64,000 nt of DNA from Psychromonas sp. 14N.309.X.WAT.B.A12 (GTDB lineage: Bacteria; Pseudomonadota; Gammaproteobacteria; Enterobacterales; Psychromonadaceae), in assembly GCF_030397575.1 (NCBI RefSeq), contig NZ_JAPNXS010000005.1:1-64000 (forward strand), in the 5' to 3' direction. Below the pieces are notes generated by a model. That model was not told the origin of the DNA. It worked only from the letters and a program-made list of their open reading frames with translations, and searched no databases. This document shows, piece by piece, positions 19,189-27,542 of the stretch (the stretch's first letter is position 1; every line of letters starts with the position of its first letter). The position numbers and the translations under genes were made by a program.

Positions 19189-19248
19189 TGTGACAGTAAT
19201 ATTTCAAAAAAATTATCAAATTATTACAATTGAAATATTTCTGTCACA
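19189..19248 (+). promoter_or_regulatory. Long spaced inverted repeat upstream of the Na/Pi symporter
   Basis: TGTGACAGTAATATTTC (19189-19205) is mirrored by GAAATATTTCTGTCACA (19232-19248), 17-base arms with one mismatch and a 26-base AT-rich spacer. Each arm contains CTGTCAC, the half-site of the PhoB box (CTGTCAT direct repeats), but here in inverted orientation. It lies 82-141 bases before the start codon. PhoB or another phosphate-responsive regulator is a reasonable guess only. Confidence 0.55.
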
Positions 19249-19329
19249 TTTCTCTGTTCTAATCGCCACGATAAAAAATAAACAAATTAAATAATTGAAA
19301 ACATCACGTTAGTAATAGGCTTAATAATT

Positions 19330-20469
19330 ATGAAAAACGAAAATCACAACACAACACTAAATCAATACTTCAATTGGGCTGCAGTGGTGTTTTTAGTTTA
19401 CTGTATGTTGGTTGCTGTTAGCAGTGTAAGTAGCGGCTTCAAACTATTTTCTGGTGGTGCTGCAGGCGCTGCTGAAATATTTCAATTTGCGAGCAACCCG
19501 TTAGTTGCACTTATTTTAGGGACATTAGCAACTGCATTAGTACAATCATCTTCCACTGTTACCGCTGTAACTGTTGGCCTTGTTGCAGGTGGATTACCTA
19601 TTTCAATTGCAATCCCATTAATCATGGGGGCAAATATCGGAACAACAATTACTAATTCTATTGTGTCAATTGGTCACGTCCGTAACAGTGATGATTTTAA
19701 ACGTGCCTTCAGTGCCGCAACTGTACATGACTTCTTCAACCTAATTGCAGTACTTATCTTCCTACCATTGGAGTTAATGTTTGGTTTATTAGAAAAAATG
19801 GCCGGTGCAACTTCACACCTATTAGTTGGCAGTGCAGATATGTCGTTGAAAGGTTTCAACTTTATGAAACCTTTAACGAAACCTGGCGTAAATGTTGTGT
19901 CAGATATCGCATCTGTTATACCAGGTAAGTTTGCTGGTATTGCAATGGTCATCATCGGTGTGACACTTATTTTATTCTCTGTTACTTTCCTAGGAAAAGT
20001 CTTACGTAAAGTATTAGTAGGCAAAGCAAAAGCTGTATTACATAGCGCATTAGGTAAAGGCCCAGTAGCAGGTATTACATCTGGCGCATTAATGACGGTA
20101 ATGGTGCAATCCTCTTCAACAACAACAAGCTTGATGATTCCATTAGCCGGTAGCGGTATGTTTACCACACGTCAAATCTACCCTTTCACATTGGGGGCAA
20201 ATATCGGTACAACCATTACAGCGCTATTAGCGGCTACCGCTATCTCAGGCGAAATGGCAGAAGCAGCATTAACCATTGCTTTGGTGCACTTTCTATTTAA
20301 TTTATTGGCAGTAATCGTGATTTACGGTATTCCATTCCTACGTGAACTACCATTAAAAGGTGCTGAAAAATTAGCTGAAGTAGGCACTAAGAACAAGTTC
20401 CTCGCCTTTGGTTATGTGATTGGGACTTTCTTTATCTTACCGGGTCTAATTTTGGTAGGTGTTCGTTAA
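19330..20469 (+). CDS. Na+/phosphate symporter (NptA/SLC34-like)
   Basis: An inner-membrane sodium-dependent inorganic phosphate transporter of the PNaS (NptA/type II) family, 379 residues with about eight membrane segments. It has the two inverted-topology repeats with VQSSSTVTAV (71-80) and VQSSSTTTS near 259, and paired GANIGTTITNS / GANIGTTITAL motifs. These QSSS motifs form the phosphate and sodium site in the family. No regulatory PhoU-like tail is present, unlike YjbB. It stands alone between terminators; the upstream inverted repeat hints at phosphate control. Confidence 0.92.
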   Translation: MKNENHNTTLNQYFNWAAVVFLVYCMLVAVSSVSSGFKLFSGGAAGAAEIFQFASNPLVALILGTLATALVQSSSTVTAVTVGLVAGGLPISIAIPLIMGANIGTTITNSIVSIGHVRNSDDFKRAFSAATVHDFFNLIAVLIFLPLELMFGLLEKMAGATSHLLVGSADMSLKGFNFMKPLTKPGVNVVSDIASVIPGKFAGIAMVIIGVTLILFSVTFLGKVLRKVLVGKAKAVLHSALGKGPVAGITSGALMTVMVQSSSTTTSLMIPLAGSGMFTTRQIYPFTLGANIGTTITALLAATAISGEMAEAALTIALVHFLFNLLAVIVIYGIPFLRELPLKGAEKLAEVGTKNKFLAFGYVIGTFFILPGLILVGVR

Positions 20470-20497
20470 TTATAACTAGGTTTCCCATTTTTATTAT

Positions 20498-20525
20498 AAA
20501 AGCGACTTTCGAGTCGCTTTTATCC
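20498..20525 (+). terminator. Terminator after the Na/Pi symporter
   Basis: AAAAGCGACT and AGTCGCTTTT form a 10-bp stem with a TTCG tetraloop. The tail (TATCCTTTC) is T-rich but interrupted. Confidence 0.8.
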
Positions 20526-20681
20526 TTTCTATAATATGCCTGTTAGCAAACAATCTATTAGTAGTGAACTATTGTAAATTCAGCTTATGATAGTTGATTA
20601 TAAATTAACCTCTAATTAACCCATTTATTGCTAGTATCATGTATCAAAATAAATTCTTTGTCGCATAAATCGAGGTTGTTC

Positions 20682-21383
20682 ATGGATATAGATAAATTAC
20701 AGTTATTATTAGTTGAGGATGATATTGACTTAGCCACCGCTGTAATCGATTACTTTGAACTTGAAAAGATCCAATGCGACCATGCTGCTAATGGCCTATC
20801 AGGGTTTAACTTAATCAAATCGAATCACTACGATGCCGTTATTCTCGACTTGAATTTACCAAAAATGGATGGACTAACGGTATGCAACACATTAAGAGCT
20901 GAAGGTGTCGATGTGCCTATTTTAATGTTAACAGCGAAAGACACACTGGATGATAAACTACAAGGTTTTGCCAAAGGTGCCGACGACTATTTAATTAAAC
21001 CTTTTGCTATGGAAGAATTAATCGTACGCATTAAAGTATTATCTCGCCGACGCAGTGCACAAGCCAAAAAACTGATCATTAGTGGACTTTCATTAGACAA
21101 CGAACAACAAATCGTAATGCGTGATGGTAAACGTTTAAAGCTATCCCCTATTAACTTCAAAATTTTAGAAACATTAATGTTAGCAAGCCCTAATCCGGTT
21201 AATCGAGAAAAGTTAATACAAAGTGTTTGGGGGGAGGAGCAACCCGACAGCAATAGCTTAAAAGTACATATGTTTAACCTTAGAAAAGCTGTAGATGGTC
21301 AAGGTGAAAATAAGCATCAAACAAAACTTATCCACACCTTAGTAGGTTACGGGTTTGTCTTAAAAGATGAGCAGAGCCAATGA
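20682..21383 (+). CDS. OmpR-family response regulator
   Basis: A 233-residue two-component regulator. The receiver has acidic residues VEDD (12-14), phosphoacceptor Asp56 in VILDLNLP, Thr84 and Lys106, all canonical. The C-terminal winged helix (about 135-230) has SPINFKILETLM and the usual recognition-helix region NSLKVHMFNLRKAVD. GAGG seven bases upstream favours the ATG at 20682 over the earlier in-frame start. It overlaps the sensor kinase by four bases (ATGA). The signal is unknown; proximity to the phosphate symporter is not evidence of a Pho role, since the family match to PhoB is not specific. Confidence 0.9.
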   Translation: MDIDKLQLLLVEDDIDLATAVIDYFELEKIQCDHAANGLSGFNLIKSNHYDAVILDLNLPKMDGLTVCNTLRAEGVDVPILMLTAKDTLDDKLQGFAKGADDYLIKPFAMEELIVRIKVLSRRRSAQAKKLIISGLSLDNEQQIVMRDGKRLKLSPINFKILETLMLASPNPVNREKLIQSVWGEEQPDSNSLKVHMFNLRKAVDGQGENKHQTKLIHTLVGYGFVLKDEQSQ

Positions 21384-22633
21384 AGATAAAACCTAGCTTA
21401 CGCGTCTACTTTCTTATCGTAATGATCATTACCGGTATTACGACTATTTCTATTATGTCTGTAGTGAGTTTTAACTATTTTATCAATGGTTTAGATTTCT
21501 CAATACGTAAAGAGATGCGCACACAGGCTTATCAATTGCCTGTTTCTGAAGGCAAGCCAGTTAAACTGAATAATTTTATTATTGCCAGTACCTTTAATGA
21601 TTTGCCAGAGTCTATTAAAAGCAAGATAGATGAAAAAAAGATGGAGGTTGGAGAGTTAGTTAAGAGCGTTGAAGGAAACCTTTTATTTGCTCCTCCTAAA
21701 GCCGGATATTTTGCGATGAAACTAGAACGCAATGGCGAAATACGTTTTGCTGCGACTTCATTCTTTTCTGATGTAGATAGGCCTTATACGGATAAATTAT
21801 TCCCGCCTTTTAAATATTTAGTCATGATAGCCTTTACGGCAATGGCGTTATTTGCGTTAGTTCCTTATTTCATTTTACGTAAAGTGACTAAGCCAATTGA
21901 AAACTTAATGGCTTGGGCAAAACAACTTAATAAACAACAATTAACTAAACCAGCCCCTGACTTCCACTATAGCGAGCTTAACAGCTTAGCGGAAATCGTA
22001 AAGTCGAGCTTACAATCAGTACAAGCAGGCTTGGAACGAGAACAACAATTTTTAGGGTATGCTAGCCACGAATTACGAACCCCTATTGCGATCACGCGCA
22101 CCAATACTGAATTATTGCGCAAAATGATTGAGAAAGAGATCAGCACAGAAAAGCAACTACAAGTCTTAGATAGGATAGAGCGTGCTAGTTTAAACATGAC
22201 CAACTTGACGGAAACGCTGTTATGGCTAAATCGCCAAGCGGATAAATCGATTCCATTAAGTACCGTTTCACTTGGTCAATTAACCGAACAATTATTCAAT
22301 GAATTACAATATTTACTCAATGATAAAAAGGTTGATATACAAATAAAAACCGATCAAACACAACATCAATTGCCAGCAGTATTATGCAGAATAATTATCA
22401 ACAACCTAATCCGAAATGCACTACAGCATACTAATGAAGGTAAAATAGTGATCACGCAATCATCCCATCAACTGATAATTCATAATCAAGAGGTATCTGA
22501 AAATATGGTGGAGAACGATTTAGGGTTTGGCTTAGGACTTGAGCTAATAGAACGCTTAGTAAATCACTATGAATGGCAGTATAAGAATATAGCCACAGAT
22601 AATGGTCATTATGTAGAGATTAACTTTGCCTGA
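21380..22633 (+). CDS. sensor histidine kinase
   Basis: A 417-residue membrane kinase, partner of the preceding regulator. TM1 spans about 10-33, a periplasmic sensor of roughly 110 residues follows, and TM2 spans about 146-167, then a HAMP-like linker. The phosphoacceptor is His230 in YASHELRTPIAITRTN. The ATPase domain is compact: N box IINNLIRNALQH near 340-350 and a G box GFGLGLELIE near 382, but the usual DxGxG G1 motif is not recognisable (IHNQEVSEN), a PhoQ/QseC-like reduction at most. The ligand is unknown. Confidence 0.88.
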   Translation: MKIKPSLRVYFLIVMIITGITTISIMSVVSFNYFINGLDFSIRKEMRTQAYQLPVSEGKPVKLNNFIIASTFNDLPESIKSKIDEKKMEVGELVKSVEGNLLFAPPKAGYFAMKLERNGEIRFAATSFFSDVDRPYTDKLFPPFKYLVMIAFTAMALFALVPYFILRKVTKPIENLMAWAKQLNKQQLTKPAPDFHYSELNSLAEIVKSSLQSVQAGLEREQQFLGYASHELRTPIAITRTNTELLRKMIEKEISTEKQLQVLDRIERASLNMTNLTETLLWLNRQADKSIPLSTVSLGQLTEQLFNELQYLLNDKKVDIQIKTDQTQHQLPAVLCRIIINNLIRNALQHTNEGKIVITQSSHQLIIHNQEVSENMVENDLGFGLGLELIERLVNHYEWQYKNIATDNGHYVEINFA

Positions 22634-22662
22634 CCAAACTAATATTGAATAATACCCATGAA

Positions 22663-22701
22663 CAAAAAAGCCAAAATACATTGCTGTATTTTGGCTTTTT
22701 T
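22663..22701 (+). terminator. Terminator of the two-component operon
   Basis: AAAAAGCCAAAATACA and TGTATTTTGGCTTTTTT form a long stem with a 4-base loop and a T run, 30 bases after the kinase stop. Confidence 0.9.
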
Positions 22702-22726
22702 ATGGTTATTTAATCGACATAAAACG

Positions 22727-22886
22727 ATATTATATTAAATAAATGATCTAAATTTCACGCAGGAAAAATGACTGAGTTCAAGGCGTAATTTAAGTTAAAT
22801 AGCTGTTCTATTTGCGAAAATTACAACCAAGAAATAAGTTATTTTAACAAGTAAAATAGATCAGTTAATTAGTGTGATTGGTATTA
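22727..22886. repeat. MITE-like palindromic repeat, copy 2
   Basis: About 160 bp with imperfect terminal inverted repeats: ATATTATATTAAATAAATGA at one end against ATACCAATCACACTAATTAA read inward from the other. It carries the shared core TTCAAGGCGTAATTTAAGTT and an AAATAAGTTATTTTAACAA segment also found in copy 3. The right end runs into the stop codon of the downstream minus-strand gene (22884-22886), so the repeat may have supplied it. Confidence 0.8.
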
Positions 22887-23459
22887 GTTTACTAATGGGG
22901 CTAAATCAGCAGGACGGTAATACACTGACTTTAATACCTTGCCTTTGCGTACGAGTTTGTTTTCTAACTGCACATCTTCAGCACACTTAGCGATGATAAA
23001 ATCCCCTTTAACACTATCTGTTAATTGCACACCTTGCTTCGCATAAAAAGCAACAGTATCGTCGTACTCTTGTTGATTGCGACATACCTTACTCATGTTG
23101 CTTGAATGAACTTCATTCCAACAAGTAATGAAATCAATATCACGTTGCTTAGCGACATTTAAAAATAGATCAATTAAGTAAGCAATCGCTAGGTTATCTT
23201 CAACCTGCGTATCACCTAAATGTACCAAGCGTCCCATCAATACATAAACACTATCGACAATGGCGTCAGCCTGTTCTACTTTACAAGGTGCTTCAGCTAA
23301 CTCAGTTAACTCTTCGATGATTAATGAGGTATGTAATTCATCGGCTTTTTCATCCATGCTTTCAGGAGCATTACACAGTAGATCAAAAGTTTCTCTAAAC
23401 TGCGTAATATCTGTATAAAGCTTAGTATAAAGTTCAGTAGTTAATTGCGTTAATTTCAT
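22884..23459 (-). CDS. MazG-like all-alpha NTP pyrophosphohydrolase
   Basis: A 191-residue protein of the all-alpha NTP-pyrophosphatase superfamily (MazG/PRA-PH type). The metal-binding pattern is visible: IIEELTELAEA (about 46-56) gives the ExxE pair, and EQADAIVDSVYVLMGRL (about 62-78) gives the ExxxD helix. WNEVHSSNMSK near 115 resembles the substrate loop of HisE and DR2231-like enzymes. About 40 C-terminal residues form an extra segment outside the core. It would hydrolyse a nucleoside triphosphate or phosphoribosyl-ATP-like substrate; which one is not decidable. AGGAAACACC precedes the ATG. It lies 84 bases downstream of guanine deaminase, consistent with a nucleotide-salvage unit. Confidence 0.75.
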   Translation of the reverse strand: MKLTQLTTELYTKLYTDITQFRETFDLLCNAPESMDEKADELHTSLIIEELTELAEAPCKVEQADAIVDSVYVLMGRLVHLGDTQVEDNLAIAYLIDLFLNVAKQRDIDFITCWNEVHSSNMSKVCRNQQEYDDTVAFYAKQGVQLTDSVKGDFIIAKCAEDVQLENKLVRKGKVLKSVYYRPADLAPLVN

Positions 23460-23543
23460 GGTGTTTCCTATCTGTAACAGAGTAATAGCAAAGTCTAAAT
23501 TTAGCGCCCTATTATAGACAGGAAAAGTATTTAAATATATGGA

Positions 23544-24851
23544 TTACGCTGCGCTATACACTAATTTACCTGCAACGTAAGTCGATTGGATATTACGCTC
23601 ATCACCCAACATCATTAATGCAAATAACTTATCTTGTAGATTGGTTGAATTCTCAAGGCGTAAAGCTTGTAAATCGGTTGCAGCCCAATCTACAACAATA
23701 AAGTCAGCTTCTTTACCCGCAGTTAAATTACCTACTTTGTCAGCCATACTTAATGACTCAGCACTGCCTAAGGTCGCCATATATAAGCCTTTAAAGACTG
23801 ATAGCGTTTGTCCTTGTAACTGCATAATTTTATAGGCTTCACTTAAAGATTGCAGTTGAGAAAAGCTAGTACCGCCACCCACATCAGTCGCTAAGCCAAC
23901 ACGTACTTTAATATCATCCGCTTTTTCTAGGTTAAATAAGCCACTCCCTAAAAACAGGTTCGATGTTGGACAAAATGCAATCACCGAGTCACTATCTGCC
24001 ATGGTTTGCCACTCTTGCTCAGTTAGGTGAATACAATGTGCAAATACACACTTATCGCCTACTAATCCGTAATGGTCGTAAACATCAAGGTAGCCAGCAC
24101 GTTCAGGGAACAATGATTTAACCCATTCGATCTCATCTTTATTTTCAGAAAGATGAGTTTGTACATACACATCTGGATATTCCGCTTTTAATTTACCAGC
24201 CATCGCTAATTGTTCTCGTGTAGAGGTGGGTGCAAAACGCGGTGTGATCGCATATTGCAAACGGCCTTTGTTATGCCATTTATCGATTAATGCCTTGGAT
24301 TGGTCATAACTTGATTGCGCGGTGTCTAATAGATAATCTGGTGCATTTCGGTCCATCATGACCTTACCCGCGATCATACGCATATCTATTTTATCGGCTT
24401 CTTCAAACAACGCATCAACTGACTCAGGATGCACAGTACCAAACACTAACGCACTAGTTGTCCCATTCTTTAATAACTCATTAACAAAGAACTGCGATAT
24501 TTTTTTCGCGTAGGCTTTATCTGAAAATTGTTTTTCTGTTGGAAAAGTATAAGTTTCTAGCCATTCTAATAATTGCTCGCCATAAGCGGCAATCATCTCT
24601 GTTTGCGGGTAATGGATATGTGTATCGATGAAACCAGGCATAATCAGTTGCCCACGTTTATCTTCTAATTGAGGGTATAAATCTGCACTTTCTTGTGAAA
24701 AAGTAGTCAATGAACTGACTTTACCATTTTCAGTGACCAGAATTCCGTCAGCAATGTATTGATATGCGTCTTCAATATTGTCGACTTTTGCAGGATCATT
24801 AAGGAAGTGTAAAAAGCTCGCGCGGATAGCTGTAATAGATTTTTGGTTCAT
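23544..24851 (-). CDS. guaD: guanine deaminase
   Basis: Zinc amidohydrolase that converts guanine to xanthine, used in purine salvage and nitrogen recovery. The 435-residue protein has the first metal motif PGFIDTHIHYPQTEM with His78 and His80, followed by the guanine-deaminase signature YGEQLLEWLETYTFP. Further metal or catalytic residues lie in QTHLSENKDEI, FAHCIHLT and the ATDVGGGTSFS loop. It probably leads a two-gene unit with the downstream pyrophosphohydrolase. No xanthine dehydrogenase genes are visible here. Confidence 0.95.
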   Translation of the reverse strand: MNQKSITAIRASFLHFLNDPAKVDNIEDAYQYIADGILVTENGKVSSLTTFSQESADLYPQLEDKRGQLIMPGFIDTHIHYPQTEMIAAYGEQLLEWLETYTFPTEKQFSDKAYAKKISQFFVNELLKNGTTSALVFGTVHPESVDALFEEADKIDMRMIAGKVMMDRNAPDYLLDTAQSSYDQSKALIDKWHNKGRLQYAITPRFAPTSTREQLAMAGKLKAEYPDVYVQTHLSENKDEIEWVKSLFPERAGYLDVYDHYGLVGDKCVFAHCIHLTEQEWQTMADSDSVIAFCPTSNLFLGSGLFNLEKADDIKVRVGLATDVGGGTSFSQLQSLSEAYKIMQLQGQTLSVFKGLYMATLGSAESLSMADKVGNLTAGKEADFIVVDWAATDLQALRLENSTNLQDKLFALMMLGDERNIQSTYVAGKLVYSAA

Positions 24852-25151
24852 AAAATTCGCCCATAGTTAAATTGAGATTAAAAAAAATAACTATGATTTT
24901 TGACTTGAATTCAACAAGCCCTTGTTCAAGCGTTTTTATTATTAACAACCGAAAATCACCAAAAGCTAAGTTAATATATCCAATTTTTTTCAAATCCGAA
25001 AGTACTAATTACATATTATTAACATCTAAAAAAACACTGTGATTTAAAATATAAATAAAATAAATAATATAAAAAGTTAAATTAATTCACAGCTTTACCA
25101 TTACAAAGTGTAATGACATAGCTATAATAGAGTCCCACTAAGGAGGACCCA
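24852..25151. other. Intergenic region between guaD and an unrecognised gene
   Basis: This AT-rich 300-base divergent gap holds overlapping short inverted repeats at 24904-24930 (AACAAG/CTTGTT and CTTGAA/TTCAAG), followed on the plus strand by CGTTTTTATT, like a small terminator. I find no purine riboswitch signature upstream of guaD and no further gene. Confidence 0.5.
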
Positions 25152-26612
25152 TTGCCCAACATCGCTCTAAAGCAAGACGGAAAATTATCGTTTAAACTCA
25201 CCCACCACATGACACAAGGGACGTTTCGACGTATCGATTTATATTTTTCTTTGCCAAAAGAGATGGGTATTAATAAGAACACCTTATCTGAAAGTGATTA
25301 CTTTAACGCAGGTATTGATGGTCGCCGTGCTTACCATACTCATGGTTTGCATTTACCTTTATTACACCGTCGCTTTGCAAGCCGAATGAAACGCTCTACT
25401 GCAGAGTACAAAAGCAACCTAAACATGTTTGCTTACCAATATATTTCAGCGTTAGAAACAGATGCCAATGAAGTGCTCGCTATTGGTGAAAATGAAGGAT
25501 TAGAAGCTTTCTATGAGTCAGCAACTGAGCTAGCAGAGCATTGTTTAGATATCTTAAAAAAGCATCGTGGTCACCACCCTAAAAGTACAAAACTCAACTC
25601 GATCTATGAAAATGTGGATAACTATTTATCTTGGTTTACTGAGCAAACTATTCTTCGTATGTTAGTTAAAAAACCACGTCAAAGTGCTTTTTCAGAGGTC
25701 CGTTTATCATTACTGGCAATTTGTGAGTCAGAAAGTGAATACCGAAAGAAGAAAGGTTACAACTCAGATTCGACTCTGAAAGACGCTAACCGTATCGCCA
25801 ATAAAATGCGCTTATTACGCCGCTTAATTGAATACAGTGTTATCTTCAAGAGTAAAACTATTGTACTTGGTAATATTACTCGTAAAGTAGTTACGGGCGT
25901 TGCCACAGCATTATTAATGAGTGTGGTATTAGTATTAATTATCAAAACTCAGGGGGCCTTTAGCCAATTAACTGCACTCATGGTATTTATACTGTCGATT
26001 ATTTACGGAGTCCGCGAAGTATTTAAAGATGACTTTAAAAATATTTTGTGGCGCTGGATACGTAAGGGCAAGCCGAAATGGGCTCGTACTTTGTATGATT
26101 CAACCAATCAACATGAAATGGCAAAACAAAAAGTTTGGCTGGATTACACCAGTAATGCCAGGTTGCCTCAACAAACCAAAGCCTTATTAGCTGAGCGTAA
26201 TACTCAAAATAAACAAAGTGCACAGCTATTACATTACCGTATTGAAAGCCGCATCAGCAAAAATGGCTTTCAAGCTGGCTATGATACAATTGAAGAGAAT
26301 ATTTTATTTAGCTTACGTCCGCTTACTCGCTATGCAGAAGGTGGAACAGGTAAGGTATTTGAGCGTTTAAATGCAACCAATAATAAAGATAAAATACAAA
26401 GCACGACGATTGAAAGACGCTATCAAATCAACATTATTGTGGCTGTTGACCAAGGCCAATACTTAGAGCAATTCGAGCGCTACCGAATTACCTTAAACCG
26501 TTCTGGTATTGTAGAAATAGTGAAAGCGGGAGAGGCAAAAATTAAAGACCCAGCAGATAAAAAACGTCAATCGAAACTCTCTTCGTTATTACATATCAAA
26601 CGACGTACTTAA
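25152..26612 (+). CDS. unrecognised membrane protein with central hairpin of two helices
   Basis: I do not recognise this 486-residue protein. The first 235 residues are soluble and helix-rich, two membrane segments follow (about 247-264 and 270-288) with a very short loop, and about 195 soluble residues end in a basic tail (KKRQSKLSSLLHIKRRT). Such a topology places both large domains on one side, most likely the cytoplasm. The start is a TTG preceded by a perfect AAGGAGG with 5-base spacing; no ATG would preserve the N-terminal domain so well. It stands alone, divergent from guaD and convergent with the metal operon. No catalytic motif is evident. Confidence 0.8.
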   Translation: MPNIALKQDGKLSFKLTHHMTQGTFRRIDLYFSLPKEMGINKNTLSESDYFNAGIDGRRAYHTHGLHLPLLHRRFASRMKRSTAEYKSNLNMFAYQYISALETDANEVLAIGENEGLEAFYESATELAEHCLDILKKHRGHHPKSTKLNSIYENVDNYLSWFTEQTILRMLVKKPRQSAFSEVRLSLLAICESESEYRKKKGYNSDSTLKDANRIANKMRLLRRLIEYSVIFKSKTIVLGNITRKVVTGVATALLMSVVLVLIIKTQGAFSQLTALMVFILSIIYGVREVFKDDFKNILWRWIRKGKPKWARTLYDSTNQHEMAKQKVWLDYTSNARLPQQTKALLAERNTQNKQSAQLLHYRIESRISKNGFQAGYDTIEENILFSLRPLTRYAEGGTGKVFERLNATNNKDKIQSTTIERRYQINIIVAVDQGQYLEQFERYRITLNRSGIVEIVKAGEAKIKDPADKKRQSKLSSLLHIKRRT

Positions 26613-26613
26613 C

Positions 26614-26650
26614 TCATAAAAGTCGTTATCCAATAGCGGATAACGACTAG
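26614..26650 (-). terminator. Terminator of the metal operon, bidirectional hairpin
   Basis: AGTCGTTATCC and GGATAACGACT form an 11-bp stem with a 6-base loop between convergent genes. The minus-strand copy is followed by TTTTATGAG. Confidence 0.75.
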
Positions 26651-26658
26651 ATACACAG

Positions 26659-27540
26659 CTAAAACAACCAAGATTGTAATGGCTGTTCTAAGCTGATCCC
26701 TTTACTGCCCCAACGGTCGATACTATTTACATGTAAGATACGCTCGAACTCTGGTAATAATTGTTTCAATCGAGCAGATACTTTTCTAGTGGTTAAGATC
26801 CACACTCCCGGAGATTCATCAATTAACGCTTTTAATTGTGCTTTATCTTGCTCCGTCCAGTTCAATTCCTCTTTAAACAAACGGTCTACTACAAACAATT
26901 GATTCGCAGAGGCAAAGTCTTCTAACTGCTCTGACAATAACACGACTGAGTCAATCTCTTTATCAAATAGCGTGGTTTGTTGCTGATTAATCAATTGACG
27001 AATATCAATCAACAATTGCTGTTGGTTTTTTTCAATGATCTGTTGTTGCTCTGGCCAAATTCGTTTTAAGTCATCACTAACAATACTCGACATAGTGCTT
27101 AAGTTATTCGGATTAAGCCAGGCATAAAGCGACGTATTACCACTTGCTAATTGCACTGTCGCAACCCCTTTTGCTCTTGGTGAAATTGACTGAGAAGCAT
27201 CGACTTCGATGATCTTAATATTACCCTGTCGCGCATAAGCAAATAGCGGGTCTTGTGGCCAAAGAGAACGCAATGTAATTACCACAGAAGCTTGTTGAGC
27301 TTCAGCCATCACTTTGCCTTCACCTTTTGTCGCAAACCAATGACCTAATCGTTCAATACCATATCGTTTAGGTGCAAGATACGTTGTTGTGATCGGCGTC
27401 CCCTTCATTAGCTGAGTCGCGAGCATATAGGTTACAGGGGTTGTAGTTAGGATATCTTTAGCCTCTGCATGGCTAGGTAGTAACAAGCTTGCAAACAGGA
27501 TTAAACTAGACAAAGATTGTAAATAAATCGTTTTTTTCAT
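26659..27540 (-). CDS. divergent ZnuA-like substrate-binding protein
   Basis: A 293-residue exported protein, last gene of the metal operon and the second binding protein in it. A signal peptide (about 1-27, ending SHAEA) precedes a cluster A-I (ZnuA/TroA-like) fold with VTYMLATQLMKG and a long central helix. Metal ligands are not conserved: the second-histidine segment, usually PHxWLDP, reads YAWLNPNNL (139-147) with Ala in place of His. His67 in RLGHWFAT may be a remaining ligand. It may bind a different ligand, use fewer residues, or act as a chaperone to the importer (inference). It begins 2 bases after the permease gene, so it is surely cotranscribed. Confidence 0.72.
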   Translation of the reverse strand: MKKTIYLQSLSSLILFASLLLPSHAEAKDILTTTPVTYMLATQLMKGTPITTTYLAPKRYGIERLGHWFATKGEGKVMAEAQQASVVITLRSLWPQDPLFAYARQGNIKIIEVDASQSISPRAKGVATVQLASGNTSLYAWLNPNNLSTMSSIVSDDLKRIWPEQQQIIEKNQQQLLIDIRQLINQQQTTLFDKEIDSVVLLSEQLEDFASANQLFVVDRLFKEELNWTEQDKAQLKALIDESPGVWILTTRKVSARLKQLLPEFERILHVNSIDRWGSKGISLEQPLQSWLF

Positions 27541-27542
27541 GA

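Noticed and set aside
19674-20168. 164-codon antisense ORF in the Na/Pi symporter gene
   Set aside because: It lies fully within a well-supported membrane transporter. Its hydrophilic, Pro/Thr-rich translation is typical of the reverse strand of hydrophobic codons.
24902-24945. Purine riboswitch or small RNA upstream of guaD
   Set aside because: The hairpins here do not match purine riboswitch consensus stems, and the T run is on the strand opposite to guaD.
24799-24993. Small minus-strand ORF over the guaD start
   Set aside because: It overlaps the guaD N-terminus in another frame, and its sequence looks like translated AT-rich non-coding DNA.
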